A stretch of 64,000 nt of DNA from Panagrolaimus kolymaensis (GCA_028622995.1 JAJQJQ010000006.1:744001-808000), one strand, 5' to 3'; positions 46,858 through 60,653 are shown, numbered from the stretch's first letter. The notes: a model not told the origin generated them from the letters alone. Numbers and translations are program-made.

Positions 46858-49041
46858 TTATCTCCAACCCGTCCAACTTTCACCTCTTGGATTTTGATGA
46901 TTTTGTTGTTGTTGTGGAGGATGTTGCTGATGATGATTGCTTTGACCTACATCATGCCATGGTGCAGGACCACCATTAACAGCTGGACGATAATGATGAT
47001 TATTTGGTGAAGGCATGGGTTGGCGAAAAGCATATTGAGGTGGATAATCCGAATATGGATTTACCATTTGTCTTGGATGTTGTTGAGCAGCATAATGTGG
47101 ATGAGGATAATTTGGTTGAGGTCGCTGGTGTTGTTGTTGCATCATTCGATGATCATCATAATAACCTTGTTGTCCATGAGGTGGAGGATAATAGGATGGA
47201 TTATTTCCATAACGATATGGAGGGGATTGATGACGAGCTGAAATCATTGGTGGTGGTGGAAAGGATGCTGATGGCTGTACTTCCAGTAGACTTAATGGAC
47301 GTGGTTCTTCTTTTTTAAGCATTTTTCCAGGTTTTTCTCGATCATTGATAATATAATACGTATCTTGCTGCTTAGGTTTTTCTTGTTTCATTGATTTAGG
47401 AGATAAAGGTCTTTTGCGGTCATTCAATTTTACTGATGGCGATGGTGCATCATCTTCAGGTGTAGTAACTTCACCATCTTCTCGGCTCTTTCTTTCACCA
47501 TTGACACGCTTCTTTGGAACAATTTCACTTGGGTTTTCAGTGATATGATTTTGAGATGGAATCCTTTCGGGAGGTGTTGGGGATTTATCTGCCACTTTTG
47601 TAGGAGTATCTTTGCCAACTTGTAATTGTGATATAGGGCTATTTTCAAGTCTAGCAGGAGAAATCAATGATTCAAGCACCTTGGAATTTCGATTAGGAGA
47701 ATTTGAAGTTTCTGATAAAGCTTTCTTTGCTTTGGTCAATTGCTCGCGTAAAATTTTGTCGTCCTTCTTATAAATATCTCTTTCATACACGATTTTATCA
47801 ACGTTCTTTTTGAGATCATTATAAAGCATTTCAATGGAGTTTTTCTGATTCTTTATCTAAAAAAGAAAAGGTATTCATTCAAGTACGAGGACATAAACGA
47901 AAAACGTTTACTTGTCTGTTTTCCTTGTCGAGGGAAGCATTATCAATTCTAAGCTTTTTAGTTTCGTCCATTATTTCATTTAAGCATTGCTTAGTCGCAC
48001 TACATTTTGGGCAGTAAGTTTCAGACGTTACATATTTCTTATTTTGTTTTTCCACCAACTCTTTGTTTTGCTTTTCAAGAAATTTCTTTTCTTTTTTCGT
48101 GTTTTGGGCTTCTTCTCTTGCTTTATCCGCTAGTTCTAAAACCCTCGAAATTTCATTTTTGGTTGATTCAATTGCTGCCTTAAAGGGTGGAGATTATTTA
48201 CAGAATATAAAAAAATAATAAATGCATACACTAGCTTTTAATACAGTAACATCATTACGAGCAAGCGCATCCTTCATTTCACGTTTTTCTTTTTGGCACA
48301 TTTCTTGGTACTATAACATAAAGACAAGAATGAATAAAGCCATTTGAACATTACAACAATAAACTAACCCTTTCAATCTTTTGTCGAAGTTCTTCTCTTC
48401 TATTCACAAAAGCTATAGCTGAATCAGTAAGGGATGCTTTTATGATACTATAAGCATGTCGATGGTCATGTCTAAAAATATGGACATGTATGTAAAAGAG
48501 TGATAAAAGAAGAGCCGTTTACATACAGTAAAACTTTAACGTTATGAAAGAGCTGTTGAAACGCTTCACGATCTTTATCCCGACCATTTTGTTCTTTCAC
48601 TAAGAGATTCTGAAACCGTTTACAAAGAGATTGTGAACAAATTAGACGAGCAATAAGTTGTTCTTTCGTGAGATCTTGTGGACTAAAAATAAACAAATTT
48701 AGTTAAATGTAACGAAGATAAATAAAAAAGGGAGTTTTGCATCAACAAACAAGGTGCTTGTTAATTTTGCTTAGGCATTTGGTTTTTGGCTGCCAACATA
48801 CACATTGTAATGGTGCATGATCTAGCAAAACCACAAACGGGGAGAAGTTATATATATTCTAAATAGATCAATCATACCTAGTTGAAGTAGTTGGGACATT
48901 TCCTGCATCATTATTATCCGCTAATGAAATATTTAATAAACATCCTATAAGTTCATCAGTTTGAGCTTCTTTTTCTTCTTTAAGAATGCTTGGAATAGCT
49001 GGCGGTTTCTTATTATGATTGCGATTATTTTTCTTTGACAT
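46858..49041 (-). CDS. coiled-coil protein with PQ/Tyr-rich tail, unknown function
   Basis: Six exons: 49041..48878, 48682..48527, 48471..48369, 48310..48230, 48178..47912 and 47856..46858; 589 residues. The N-terminal 55 residues start MSKKNNRNHNKKPPAIP and are basic. Residues about 55-290 form a predicted coiled-coil (DLTKEQLIARLICSQSLCKR, EELRQKIERYQEMCQKEK, EKKFLEKQNKELVEKQNKK) interrupted by YCPKCSATKQC, a single CxxC...C that might bind a metal. A Ser/Pro/Lys-rich middle (SPTPPERIP, GERKSREDGEVTTPEDD) precedes a tail of His/Pro/Gln/Tyr (YYPPPHGQQGYYDD, QQHPPQQQQNHQNP) that ends in GESWTGWR. It could be a nuclear or RNA-granule scaffold, but no family is recognised. Confidence 0.75.
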
Positions 49042-49638
49042 AAGTAAAATAATAAATTATTGAATGAATAATCAAGTTGAATAAGAATATGTACATTCAC
49101 AAATAACACAAAAAACGCTAAAAAGTTTACGATGCAATTAATTCAATCACATGTGACCGTGTAAAACCTTACCATTAACAATAATGATAAATAAACAATT
49201 ATTAGAAAGTTTTAATTTATTTTAGCTCTAAAAAAATTGGTGAAAAGAAAGACAGCAGCAGCAAGAAGCAATTGCAAAAAAAAAAAAGAGTCAAATAAAG
49301 GGGAAAATGGTGGCGGTGAATCAATAAATGCATATTGCGTGCGCCATGAAAACCATCGGCGGTTGTGGCATAAAAAATTTCTTCGAAAAACTTTTATTTG
49401 TTAAAGCTTTGAGTTTAATGAAAACAAATAAATTAATTATAAACTTTCTTTTGTTATTTTTTGATATAATGGTTAATTTCTGGTTCTGCTTTGGCTTATT
49501 TTTGACTCTTTGACAAACATATTTTCTCAATTTTATTTATTTCGTCAAAAAAGCATTTGCCAAATGGGTGTTGTTGCTTTTCTGTAATTTTTGTCTCTAA
49601 TACTTTTTTGTACAATTTCTCATTATTTTCTAAACAAA
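49042..49638. other. intergenic between divergent genes
   Basis: Shared upstream region of the coiled-coil gene and the F-box-like gene; AT-rich, no gene or repeat recognised. Confidence 0.4.
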
Positions 49639-50830
49639 ATGGCCACCAGGAATTCAACGTTCGATAATCCAAAATCACAATCATTTCCATTTCCTTCGGA
49701 AATAATTATTCATATCCTTCAAAATTCCAATGCTCAAATATTAAAAAAGCTTCATAAAAGTTGTAAATATTTTTTTGTTAAAGAACCTTTAATTATCATC
49801 GATAAATTATTTGTTAGTTGTTTGGAACATAAATTTGATTTTTCCATTTCTTCGTTTAAAAATGTTTCTAATTATTATTCCCTTACGATTCCACAAGATC
49901 ATACATTCTGGGAAAAATTAAATAATGTTTGCGTTACGGAAGAGCTACTTTGTGATATCAATGATTATGAAAAATTTGCTTCGATTGTCTCAAAAATTTG
50001 TCAATGTACTGTAAAAGTTATTGATTGGATTTTAATGATAAGTAAGGGTTTTATTAAATTCCATTCGAAGCTAGCATAAATTTTTTCTCCTTGGATGGAA
50101 ACTTTCTTTTACTTCTATGGTTCACAATTTTTTTTTGTTTAAAATAACTTTGAAATCCAATCCTCAAATTTGCAGATTTCCCAATGAAAGAGTTCAAAAA
50201 ATTGACTGAAGCCGGAACCGTTGAAAAATTTGGTGTTAATGTTCCAAATCATTTAGATGCTAATGCTCCACCCGTTGAAGAACTATTAGCACGTATTCCA
50301 AATGCGTTTGAAACTGAGTAAGTTTGAAAATTCCATTTCAATTACAAATTGCAAATAGAGTACTGATTATGGCGTTTGCAAACGCGCTACAGTTTTCAAA
50401 GCTAGAGTTTTTGGTACACTTCCACCACTTATCTTTACTTACAAGTTTTTTTTATAGTATCAATACCTGTCACGCAACTTCAGCAACATTGAAAAACTTA
50501 ATTTCGTTAGAACGAAACCGAAAATTTAAACGCATACAACTTTTATCTTTCGATAAAAATGATTTAGATCCAACTGAAATGGCAGAATTTCTCATGGTAA
50601 GCTTCCTTGATATTACTGTTTCGAAATATTTAGTTTGTAAATGTTTTCAGAAACACGTCGAATTAGATGCAGAAATCGATTTTACTTTCATGGGAGATCA
50701 TAGATTGGAAGTAACAAATCCATTTAAAGCAGCAGTAAATGAAAAACTCAAAGCAGCAAACTCTTCGATGCTTGTGCCAATCAGAGAAATTTCTTCTTTT
50801 ACACATCAACAACAACAACAAATTTTGTGA
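49639..50830 (+). CDS. F-box-like protein of a nematode-expanded family
   Basis: Four exons: 49639..50041, 50176..50317, 50458..50596 and 50651..50830; 287 residues. After a short Ser/Asn-rich start the sequence FPFPSEIIIHILQNSN...LKKLHKSCKYFF has the F-box-like helix pattern seen in large lineage-specific families of panagrolaimid and strongyloidid worms. These are thought to be substrate-recognition parts of SCF ubiquitin ligases. The remainder is a variable beta-rich region (LTIPQDHTFW, IQLLSFDKNDL, IDFTFMGDHRLEV) ending in a Gln run. Introns of 134-140 bp are longer than usual here. Family assignment is from pattern memory only. Confidence 0.65.
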
Positions 50831-51050
50831 CCAAAACCTTTTGGACTTTTTAATCGGCTAACAAGCCATCATCGTAAAAAGTATCAAAAAATATAAACCG
50901 TAAAAATTTGAAACATTTGTAAAAGTCATTTATTTATTTATAAACATTTCACATACAAACTTTTACAATTTTACATTTACAAAATAATCAGTTTATAATA
51001 AATATTCTATCAGTCTTGGATCAATTATACATATTCAATGATGATTTCAT

Positions 51051-52564
51051 TCAGTCACAATTTTCCATACTAGGTTCATATGATCCACCACCATAACGAC
51101 GTTGAGCTCGATCACTTTCAACCATAGGATTTCTTTGTTGAGTATCTTCCCAATCATATGGAATATAAGCGTTTCGAACGGTTGAATATGCATTAAACAT
51201 TGATTTGAGAGTTAGAAGAAAATCATCATATTTTGGTTCATCTTCGAATTGCCATGAATCAATTTGTTTTAAAAATTCATCATATTCAGGTGGACAGCTT
51301 TCAAATAAGTGACTTCGATGACTTTTGCGATGTTCAAGTTTGAAGAGACGAATTTGTGCACGATCTGAAAAATAAAGTTGTTTAGTAAAAATGTAACATG
51401 ATATATGGGTATTGGATCAATCATAAGTCTCTCATAAGCTAACGAAGCAGTTTAAACATCTGCTTTACATTCACAACAGAAATAAGCTTTTACTACATAC
51501 TTCCCATATAAAGGGATAAAAGCTGCAAACAGGTACATTCACAAACTATAGCAAGCATCATTCAAAACTTATAACCCATTATCCAGTCGAAAAACAAACT
51601 CACCAACAATAAGTCTCCATGGTAATGTCCCTTTGTAAAGTTCAATGCTCATGTAAAGCCAAGATTCGATATCATCTTTTCTTCCCAAATCTTGTCGAAT
51701 ATGAGCTTGTAAAGAACCATAACGAGCAGTTCCACGCCATCCCATTTCGCCACGTGAGGGCATTACAGAACCAGTCTAAAAAAGGCGAAGATGAAATGTC
51801 AAAAGTGATAGTAAAAAATCCATACCTTTGTGACAAATTTTCGTGATAATCCAAAGTCGATTAAGAAGATAGTCTTATTATCTTCTCCTCTTCCAATGAC
51901 AAAATTTCCAGGTTTGATATCGCGAGAAAGAAAACCAAGTGAATGAAGTTCTTTTATAGCTTCAAGAGTCTGTGAAGCTACTCGAATGGCAGTTGGAGGA
52001 CTGAAATGTCGTTGAGGTTGATGGTTTCGAAGTTTGTTCAAATCTCGACCAAGAAGAGTCATGACAATAAAAACATATTCACGTTTGATAGAACCCTGAA
52101 AAATGAAAGTTAGTCCAACAAAATCGATACATAAGACATAAACAAGCATGGCATTCTCAGAAAAGCTACTTTACCTGGTCAATAATTTTTGCAAAATGTT
52201 TACAACGTTGATCACGAGCAGCACGAAGAACAGAAACTTCAACATGAAGCATGGAACGACTATATTTTTCTGTTTTGATTGCATAATTTTTCTTTGTTTG
52301 AATATCGATGACAGAAAGCACAGTACCATAACCACCTTCACCAATGACTTGTCTGACGAGATATCGTTTATAAACACATTCATTAACAGCTGGCAATCGA
52401 TCTTTGTTGTTTGTTGAAGTTTCTTGTTGTTCAATAGCAGTTGCTAAAATCATTTTTTCTGTAGTCAGTTGAGTACTTCCTTCTAAAAAAAAAGAAAGTA
52501 AAAAATATTTGCAGCAAAAAAATCCCAAACCTTTTGATACGGAGCAAACAGAAGAAGCGACCAT
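51051..52564 (-). CDS. TTBK/casein-kinase-1-type protein kinase
   Basis: Five exons: 52564..52531, 52482..52175, 52095..51826, 51775..51604 and 51364..51051; 365 residues. Kinase motifs: VIGEGGYGTVLSV (Gly loop), NYAIKTEKY (catalytic Lys), VFIVMTLLGRDLNKLR, LGFLSRDIKPGNFVIG (catalytic loop with Ser in place of the usual His of HRD, as in many worm CK1-like kinases), LIDFGLSRKF (DFG), GTARYGS and DDIESWLYMSIEL. This is the CK1 superfamily, TTBK/worm-expanded branch, often sperm-enriched in nematodes. The start is the only ATG in frame before the first donor. The C-terminal part after residue 300 is short and lacks TTBK tails. Expression and substrate cannot be inferred. Confidence 0.9.
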
Positions 52565-53400
52565 TTTGTTTTCTGTTCCAGTTGATGAATGAGTAATTGA
52601 ATGATTATTATCATTTCGATGAAACAACGAATGATAGAGGTTGAAAATGATAAGTAAAGTTATGCTAATTTTTTTTGATTAAAATTTTCTCAAAACTTGA
52701 TGCTTCGTAGTTTTTTGGAAAAGACTTGTTTGCAACACTTTTTTGAATGAATGCTAAAAATGCGCTCAATCGTCTCGCATGGCCAGAATATTTTTCTCAT
52801 GCTTTTAGGTAAACAAACATTTCTAAAGGATTTGTGAACCTCATTAATCAGGAATAGATAATTGTACAAAATTTAAACAATGAAAATTTTATAAACCCGA
52901 TTTGGTGGAGTTAATTGCTACGAAAATTGTTAACAAAACTAAAAAATAATTATTCCCTTTACTTACAAAAGAGTTATTATCTATTTTTGGGATATACCAA
53001 ACACTTAAAAAATACATATATTTCCAAATTTTCCATGAAAATGATCTTGTTTATTTATATTTTTTCTTATAATAACGTGGATAAAAAAATAAAAGTGACT
53101 TCATTGTTTTCTTTTTTTTTTCCAATTCTTTTCATCCATTTTTTTTTTGAACTTCTTATTTATGCATTTTTATTCCAATATTTTTATATTTCCTTTTATT
53201 ATTTTCTTTTTTTCTCGCTTAAGTTTGTATTCTTATTGGTATAAAAATAAATAAATAAATTTCTAAAAAAAGAACTCAAGTTTTCAAAAGAGTATTAGTA
53301 CTTCAGGTCATGAGTTGTTAGTTGGACATTGAAAAGAAAAATTGCATTTATTTATTTAGGAGCTATTATTGTAAGCTCAAGTAAAAAAAATTGGATGATG
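52565..53400. other. gene-free region upstream of the kinase
   Basis: Kinase promoter side followed by AT-rich sequence with low-complexity frames. No gene seen. Confidence 0.4.
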
Positions 53401-54176
53401 CGAAGCTACAGTTTTACTTCCGTTTTTTTTTCTTTTATAATAGAATTTATGGTTACAGGTTGTTGGTACACTTTTGGTGAACGCAGTTTTTTATTTTTGT
53501 TAAATTTTTTTGTCCTATAATTGTAGGAAGGATCAGTTTAAATTTTTTTGATTAAAACCCAAAATTTTAATGTTCTAAATTATTCAGTTTTAAAAATTTT
53601 TTTCCAAACCAAAGACATTTTTCTTTTCTGTTTTAATATTTCTTTCTTTGAGCAAGAATGTTACTATCAGTTTATAGTCTAAAATACAACAATTAAGTAA
53701 CCGCATTCTCAATGGTGCCAGTTAAAAAAATATAATATAAAATTCAAAATAATATTTTTTTCAAAATCACGAAAAAAATTAAGTTTAAAAATTGTTCATA
53801 AACTTTTTAAATTCCATTTCTCCTCCTGTATCAGTTTAAAATATTTGATTCTAAAATTCTTATCATCCTAATTTTTTATTATTAAATTTATTCAGTTTAG
53901 TGAAATGCAGTTTCTAATCTAATTATAAAATTTTTAAACCTTCGAAATTAATTTTTTACTCCGCCAATAAAGGGTCGTTTCAGTTTTTAAATATTAAATA
54001 ATAAGCTTTGATTTTATTTTCTGTTTAGTCCAAGTTGAAAATATGGATGCAGTTTTTCATCAGATCATGAAACTTTCATAATTTTATTTTTATCACAGAA
54101 AAAAAATTTCATTTTAAAAATTTTTAATTTTATTATAATATTTTTTCTCCTCAAATAAATTTTTGCTTTCGTCATC

Positions 54177-54395
54177 ATATAAAGCGTCGAAATATAAAAA
54201 GTTTTTGCCAAGTTCAAAATTTTTCAAAACACCCTGTTTTTTTGTAAATTTTACAAAAAATGCACTGCTCTTTTTGTAAATGCCCCGCAAGTTTACAAAA
54301 AGAGCAGTGCATTTTTTGTAAAATTTACAAAAAAACAGGGTGTTTTGAAAAATTTTGAACTTGGCAAAAACTTTTTATATTTCGACGCTTTATAT
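54177..54395. mobile_element. perfect foldback element (104-bp arms)
   Basis: Left arm 54177-54280 and right arm 54292-54395 are identical in inverted orientation without any mismatch, with an 11-base loop (TGCCCCGCAAG). The ends read ATATAAAGCGTCGAAATAT. They match the ends of the 12010-12185 element, so both are one MITE-like family. It contains TTTGTAAA repeats in the arms. No coding sequence. Confidence 0.85.
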
Positions 54396-55400
54396 CTTTT
54401 CTTTCATGCTCATTGACCTTGAACGTGCAAAAAAAAGAAGAAGTGAGTCCATAAAAAAAACTTTAATGACATAACTTTTTTTTTATACTTTGGCTTTTCA
54501 TTTATTTTTATCTCTTTTTTTAAATATAATGAAAGACATATCCATCCTAGGTCCCAGGACTTGGAGGGAGGATGAGCAACATTTTTTAGAGAGAGAAAAA
54601 AAACATGAAAAATATTTAAAACAAATATTGGAGGATAATATCCACTCACTCATTTTTTTAATAGCCGTCACCAAACATTTGGTAAAAAGTTTTAAAAATA
54701 GTATATATTTTTTTTCTTTTCATCATCCTCTTCGCTGTTTTGTCTATCTACTATGTACCTATTCTCACTACAGCTACCAAAATAAATAAAAACTAATGTC
54801 GTCAATTATGGCATTTTTTGTGTCACATTTTTTTTAAAAGGTAAAAATAAAACTTTTAATGTATCATTTTTTTCTCAAGGGTTTGAGGTGAGCTTTCCTG
54901 CATGTCTTCTTCTGACGATATTATGTATGACTAACTAACTAACTTAACCTTTTGAAGCTCATACTTTTCAATCTAAAAAATACATTTTTTTTATGAAAAG
55001 AATTTTTAAAGCTTTTTTCAGTTAAAATGTTTTTTTTATGGATGATGGAGAAATATGTCATTTTCATAAAATTAAATACATATGTATATCTTTTCTGAAT
55101 TTGACAATATTTGACTTGTTTCCTTGTGAGGGCGGTGGGTGGCGAATAAAAAGAAAAAGAAAGAAACATTTTTTTAAGATTCCAAGAAAATGTTTCGTAT
55201 GTTTCTGAATATTTAGAATTTATAATTGAAGAGGTGGAGCTTTCTTCTTCTGAATTCGACAGATGTTAATGAAATATATATCGAAGAAATTAAATTACTG
55301 TGGATTTTTATATATCTTTTTTAAACTCTAAAAAAACATCATTTTCATATCATTTTTTGGGTTTCGGAGAAATTATGTTTTTGCTAAAGCAAATGATTTT
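54396..55400. other. gene-free interval inside the CAGTTT domain
   Basis: Lacks CAGTTT and any gene. Frames at 54490-54789 and elsewhere are low-complexity. May be an inserted segment, but its borders are not defined. Confidence 0.35.
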
Positions 55401-58400
55401 GGTGTATTGCAGTTTTTTATGTTTTGGAAAAAATTCCAAAGAAAAATTTTATTATATATTTTTTGGCGTGATTTCACATTGTCAGAATTTCTGAACCGCG
55501 TTAGTTTTATTTTTACAGTTTAATAAATAATAATAATACTTATTGAAAAGAATGCTCCAGTTTAGAAAATAAGCAACTTTATTATTTCCAGAAATGTTCT
55601 GGAAATAGCATTTTCTCTTTCTGTAAAAATTATTTATAAATCATTAGGGATTATTAAAGTAAAATGTTGCCTGGTTGTTTATTCAGTTTATTTTTGTCTG
55701 TTATCTGGATTAATCAAGGGCGTAGTAATTTTTTTTTTCACGAAATTTTAAGGCATTGTTTATTCAAGCAAAAATGCTTGTTTCGGAATCAGTTAAATTT
55801 CCATGATTCTGTAAAATAAAAATGAAGAATTAACTTTTCAAGAATTATTTAAAAAAATTCAACAAAATCCTTTACAGTTAAATAAAAATGTTTTAATTTC
55901 GAAAATGGCCGTTATGCATCAGTTTTAAAAATTTTAAATTTTCATGGAAAAGAATGTTCGTGAATCGCAGTTTTTACGCTTTTATGATTTGAGTTTTATT
56001 CCCTCCTTTTTTGATTTCCCTTTAATTACCAATCCAATCAGTTTTATTAAATCTTCTTATAAAAAAGTTAAAATTTTAGCTTCCTGACGAAATCATTGTA
56101 GACAGTTTAAAAAAAATGTATCTTTGCCATGAAGTACAGAAGTTAAAATATACTACTTCCTTATCTAACAAAATAAAAAAGTTACGCTTAACTCCTTTCA
56201 GTTAATGACGCGCAAAACTTTATGTTTTCATATTTTTACTTGTCAAAAAGTTAATTGGTCAATGAATTTTTGAGGTAATCCATCAAAATGTTTTTTGTTG
56301 GTTTTTGGTTCCCATTAAAACATCCTATAAATTAGAAATTTTTTTATTAAAGATAGTTATTATTTTTTTTTAAACTTTATTTAATCACATAAATTGTATG
56401 TTTATCCAAGACGCGTGGCTTTGGTCAGTTTTAAAATATAAAAATGTTTTTATCCACCGTACGAAACAACGTTCAGTTTAATTTTATAAAAAATAAATAT
56501 GGCTCGACAGTTTTTTTTTGTTTTTGATGTTTTTTTCCACCTTGAGTACCTTATAAATAAGCGTATCTCAGTTTATAAATTTTCAAAAAGAACCTGTTCC
56601 TTTTTTGCTTTTTTACAATTAAAAATATGAGTAATTCGTTGATGTTATAAAATGCGTATAATCCTAGAATCACTCCAAGTTTTTTAGTCGTTTCATATAT
56701 TTAAGTGGTACGCGTTTTTTGTTTGTTTTTTGAAAGAATGATATTAAATGTTTTTTTGCTCTCATTATTATACCCTAACAAATATGGCTTCCAATCCAAA
56801 AATTATTACTACATAGGTTTATAAAAAAAAATTGAGCTGTTACAAAGATGACTAAAATTTCAATAATCATGGCGCGATCCAGTTTTTTATAGTTTTATGA
56901 TCCAAAATTAACAAAATAATTAGTTAAATGGATTCAGTGATCAAAAAATTTCATATAAAAATGTTTTTTGTTTAAACGAAAGGTAACAGTTAATTTTTTG
57001 CAAAATATGCAAGCTTACTTTTTATAAAGAATTTTTATTTATGTATGGACATAATTTAAGTATGAAATTTGCGATAAGCTTGGAATTAAAAAATAAAAAT
57101 CTTCGTGACCAGCACAGTAACACCTTCCGCAGTTTTAAAATATTTCCTAAATTTTTCTTTTTTAAAAAGTGATTTGCAATTAAGCGAGTTTTCGTAACAG
57201 TTTTTTCTTTAAAAAAATGTTTTTTCTGCGATGTAAAAACATAATACATAATTTCGTTAATTAAATTTTTAATTTATTGAAGAATCTTGTATATTTTTTA
57301 AGTTTTATGATGAAAATTAAAAAAAAAACTTCAAAACTTTTTACACACAGTTTAAAACTTTTTTGATTTATTTTGACTTTGTGCAGCTTATGTTAGTTAA
57401 AATAATTTGGCTTTTATTATTCAAACGAATATTGTCAGACAAAAAAAACTTTTGATACAGTTTTTTTTAAAATATTATAATATTTAATTTTGAACATCAA
57501 AAAAGGAAACAGATGTACATTGCGCCCTCCTTCATTTTCCTTTCTCTTTCCTCCCACTCTTTCTTTCGTCGTTTTTTTTGCTTAATAAAAAACATTCAAA
57601 CAATTTATTTTTTAAAGTTCATAATTATGCAAGGAGCAGCAACGTTTAACTTACTTACTCTCTTTAGTTTAATTTAATTCAGCCTTTTTTCCGGTCCAAA
57701 AAAAATTGTTATAAACAATTAAATGTTTTTGACATTTTTATTAAAATATATTTCTCGCATCACTTTTTTTTTATTTTATAAAAATAAAAGTTTGCAAACT
57801 AGAATGTTTTTCATTTTTTTTTTCTTTTTCTGGATGCCTCGGCTGGCTCGTTAGCTTCTTTGAAAATTAATATTAATATTTTTATTTTATTTTAAAATTC
57901 ATTTTTATTTTCCCTCTTTCTTTGTTAAAAATAAAGTAAGAAAGAAAAAAAGAAGAAGCATGAAATTGACTTGGAAATTTTTTTTTATTATTATATTCAT
58001 TTCTTAATTTAGATATATTTATTTATAATATATCATTTTTATTTAGCATTTTTTTCTTCATCAGTCATTTCTTCTTTATTCGTATTTTTTAAATGAATTC
58101 CACCACGCTTATTTTTATTTCTTCAATAATTTAATTGTATTTTTTTTCACTTTGTTTTTTTTCCTTCTTTACTTTTGAGTTTCACCCATAAAATTTGCAG
58201 CAGCAAAATTTTTTAGGATGTTGAGTTTCATTTTTTCTGTCGTTAACAGTTTTGTTTAATTTAGATTATGATTTAAAAAGTCATATTTTTCTTAAGCTTT
58301 TATATATATTTTTTTCATAAATTTTTTTGTTTGTCAAATGACCATTTCGTTTATCAGTTTATTAATGTATTTTTTTGTTTGTTTAAATTTGTCTGTTACT

Positions 58401-59779
58401 TTTTTGAATTTTATTTATAACTTTAAAGCCATACTGCTTTTTTTCCAGTTTTTATATTAATATCAATCTCAACTAAAATTTTTTGAGAGTCAGTTATTTA
58501 CATTAAAAATTTAGTACGCAACATTGAAACATTGATGCTCAGTTTTTTGCTAAACTCTCCAAATTAAATGATTTTGTTTGAATTCCAAAAAATATTACAA
58601 CAAATGGAGGGGCTTCAGTTTATTTTGGCTTTTTACTCAGAAAACTGCAGTTTTATTCTGTTGCTTAATATTCCAGTTTTTTGAGGTCTTCACAGTTTAC
58701 ATTAACTTCTTTACCTTTAACAAATCCCAGATACAGTTTTTTTTTCTCTAAAATCACAAACCGTCCTGTTATAATAACCCATAAAATTCATCATCCCATC
58801 CATTTTCGTATGTGTGTGATGACTCCAGTTTTTTTTAAATGCTCGTTATTTTTATTACAGTAATAAAAATATTTGACGTCAAAAACATTAGAAAAAAAGA
58901 GTTATTGGTACCAGTTTTTTAAAATGTTTAAGCTTTTAGAAAAATAAAATAAATTTAGAACACTTTTTTTTAATTTAATTTTTTAATGAGATTTTTTTTT
59001 GTATTTATCTATGTATTATTATTTAGTCGTCAATGTTTCGACGACCAAAAATATTAATGCATTCTTATTTTTAATTTTTTCACCTGCTACTTTGCTTATT
59101 ATGAAAGCTTTTTTTATTAGTCTTAAGACTTTGCCTTTGAGCTCCGAGAAGAAAAGATAAGGTTTTAGAGAGAGAAAAAAAACAATAAAAAAGGAATATT
59201 AAAACTGATGATCAAGAGCATAATAAAAAGTTGAAAATGTCATAAAAAAAATATAAAAGAGTTGCGTACATTTTTTGTTTTCTTATTCCGAAATCTCATT
59301 TCGAAACAGTTTTGAATTGGAAATAGTTTTAAACTACATATTTGATTCATCTTACAGTTTTCTTTAATTTTTGACTAAAAAATGAATTAAAATAGAAAGT
59401 TTAGTCGATAGCCATAAAATTATTTTTTAATTATTCGCCTTCTCAGTTAATATTTTTCTTTATTTCATCGACGATTAAATATATTCATAAAATAAAAAAC
59501 TCACAGTTATAAATATTTTTTTAATGATTTCAACTTATTATGCCGCATTTTTTTTTCTCATTCAAATTTACTTTTTTTTGCCTTTTTTGTTTAGTTTCTT
59601 TCCAATAAACTTGTTAGAACGGTTTTAAAAAATTTTTCAAGTCTTTTTCATTTTGAAATTTTTTTAAAAAAACGTCATTTAACAAAGATCCAGTTTTTTT
59701 AAATCTCATGAACATTCAAACCAGTTTTTTAAACTTTTACTTATTTAAAAAGTATTTATTAATTTTTTACTCTATCCCG

Positions 59780-59808
59780 CCGCACCCCGAGCGAAGCGAG
59801 GGGTGCGG
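59780..59808 (+). repeat. GC-rich hairpin
   Basis: Nine-base arms CCGCACCCC / GGGGTGCGG enclose the loop GAGCGAAGCGA. It is an isolated GC-rich palindrome in AT-rich DNA and resembles the terminal hairpins of the Helitron-like units, so it may be one end of a decayed element. Confidence 0.7.
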
Positions 59809-60189
59809 CTGTTTTAGCAATGAGAACGCCCGATCTGCTAACCGAAATTTATGATTTTTTTTATTTCGTGTAATTATGTTGATATTAGAGGGCTCTTTAG
59901 GGTCAATTTTTCGTCGCATTGACGAATTTTTAAAAAAAATAGAAGGAAGTATAGAAAAAAAGTGCTTAATCACAACATTTTAAAAGTTCACAATGTCCCG
60001 CTGAGCGTTGCAGCAAAGTTAACGCATATTCTGGCTATAAAAATCGTTTTCTCCACCCTCAATTACCTCTATGAGTAAGCTAACTTTAAAAAACATCACA
60101 TAAAAATAGATGTATGCCGCTATGGAAATTTAAATATTTTGATTTAGAGTAAAAATATCATTGGCTAAAGTTCCTTGTTATACATTTGC

Positions 60190-60254
60190 TGTGTGGCGTA
60201 GGCGTTGAAGGCGGTGATGTTTGGATATTTCTGTCATAGGTTCGAATCCCCACA
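60190..60254 (+). pseudogene. tRNA-like sequence (Ser/Leu-like D-arm)
   Basis: TGTGTGGCGTAGGCGTTGAAGGCG resembles the 5' half of a class II tRNA (GGCCGAGTGGTTAAGGCG type). It ends with a good T-arm/B box, ATAGGTTCGAATCC, and CCCCACA, which pairs with TGTGTGG with one mismatch. The anticodon arm (GTGATGTTTGGATATTTC) does not pair well. It is followed by a T-run, as a Pol III terminator would be. Probably a tRNA-derived pseudogene or SINE head; a functional tRNA is unlikely. Confidence 0.45.
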
Positions 60255-60653
60255 ATTTTTTTTAATAAATTGTTTTAATTGAATTGAGACAATTATATCC
60301 AAATAATTTTTTATGATTTTTAATAATGTTTTCATTAGAAAATATGCAAATTTTTAATAAAATATTCACAAATTTTACTTTTTTTATGAATATTAAGTTT
60401 CTTTATTATGAAATTAAAGCGAAATTATTTTTAACGATTTTCAATGAAATTTTTTTTAACTAAGCTTTTGGATCGTATATTTTTTTTTCTAAATTTAATT
60501 GGATTAGCATACAAAACTTTTAGGTATTCTAAACGCAAAATTTAATTAAAAGTACGCTGACGTTTAGTTTATGAAAAGAATAAACATAGGGAACTTTTTT
60601 TATTATTTTCGGTGAGTTTAATCGAAAAGTAACTTGAATATTTCCTTCTTATT

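Noticed and set aside
53100..53520. Low-complexity Phe/Ile/Leu frames as membrane proteins
   Set aside because: They are translations of T-runs, lack splice structure and occur in all AT-rich gaps.
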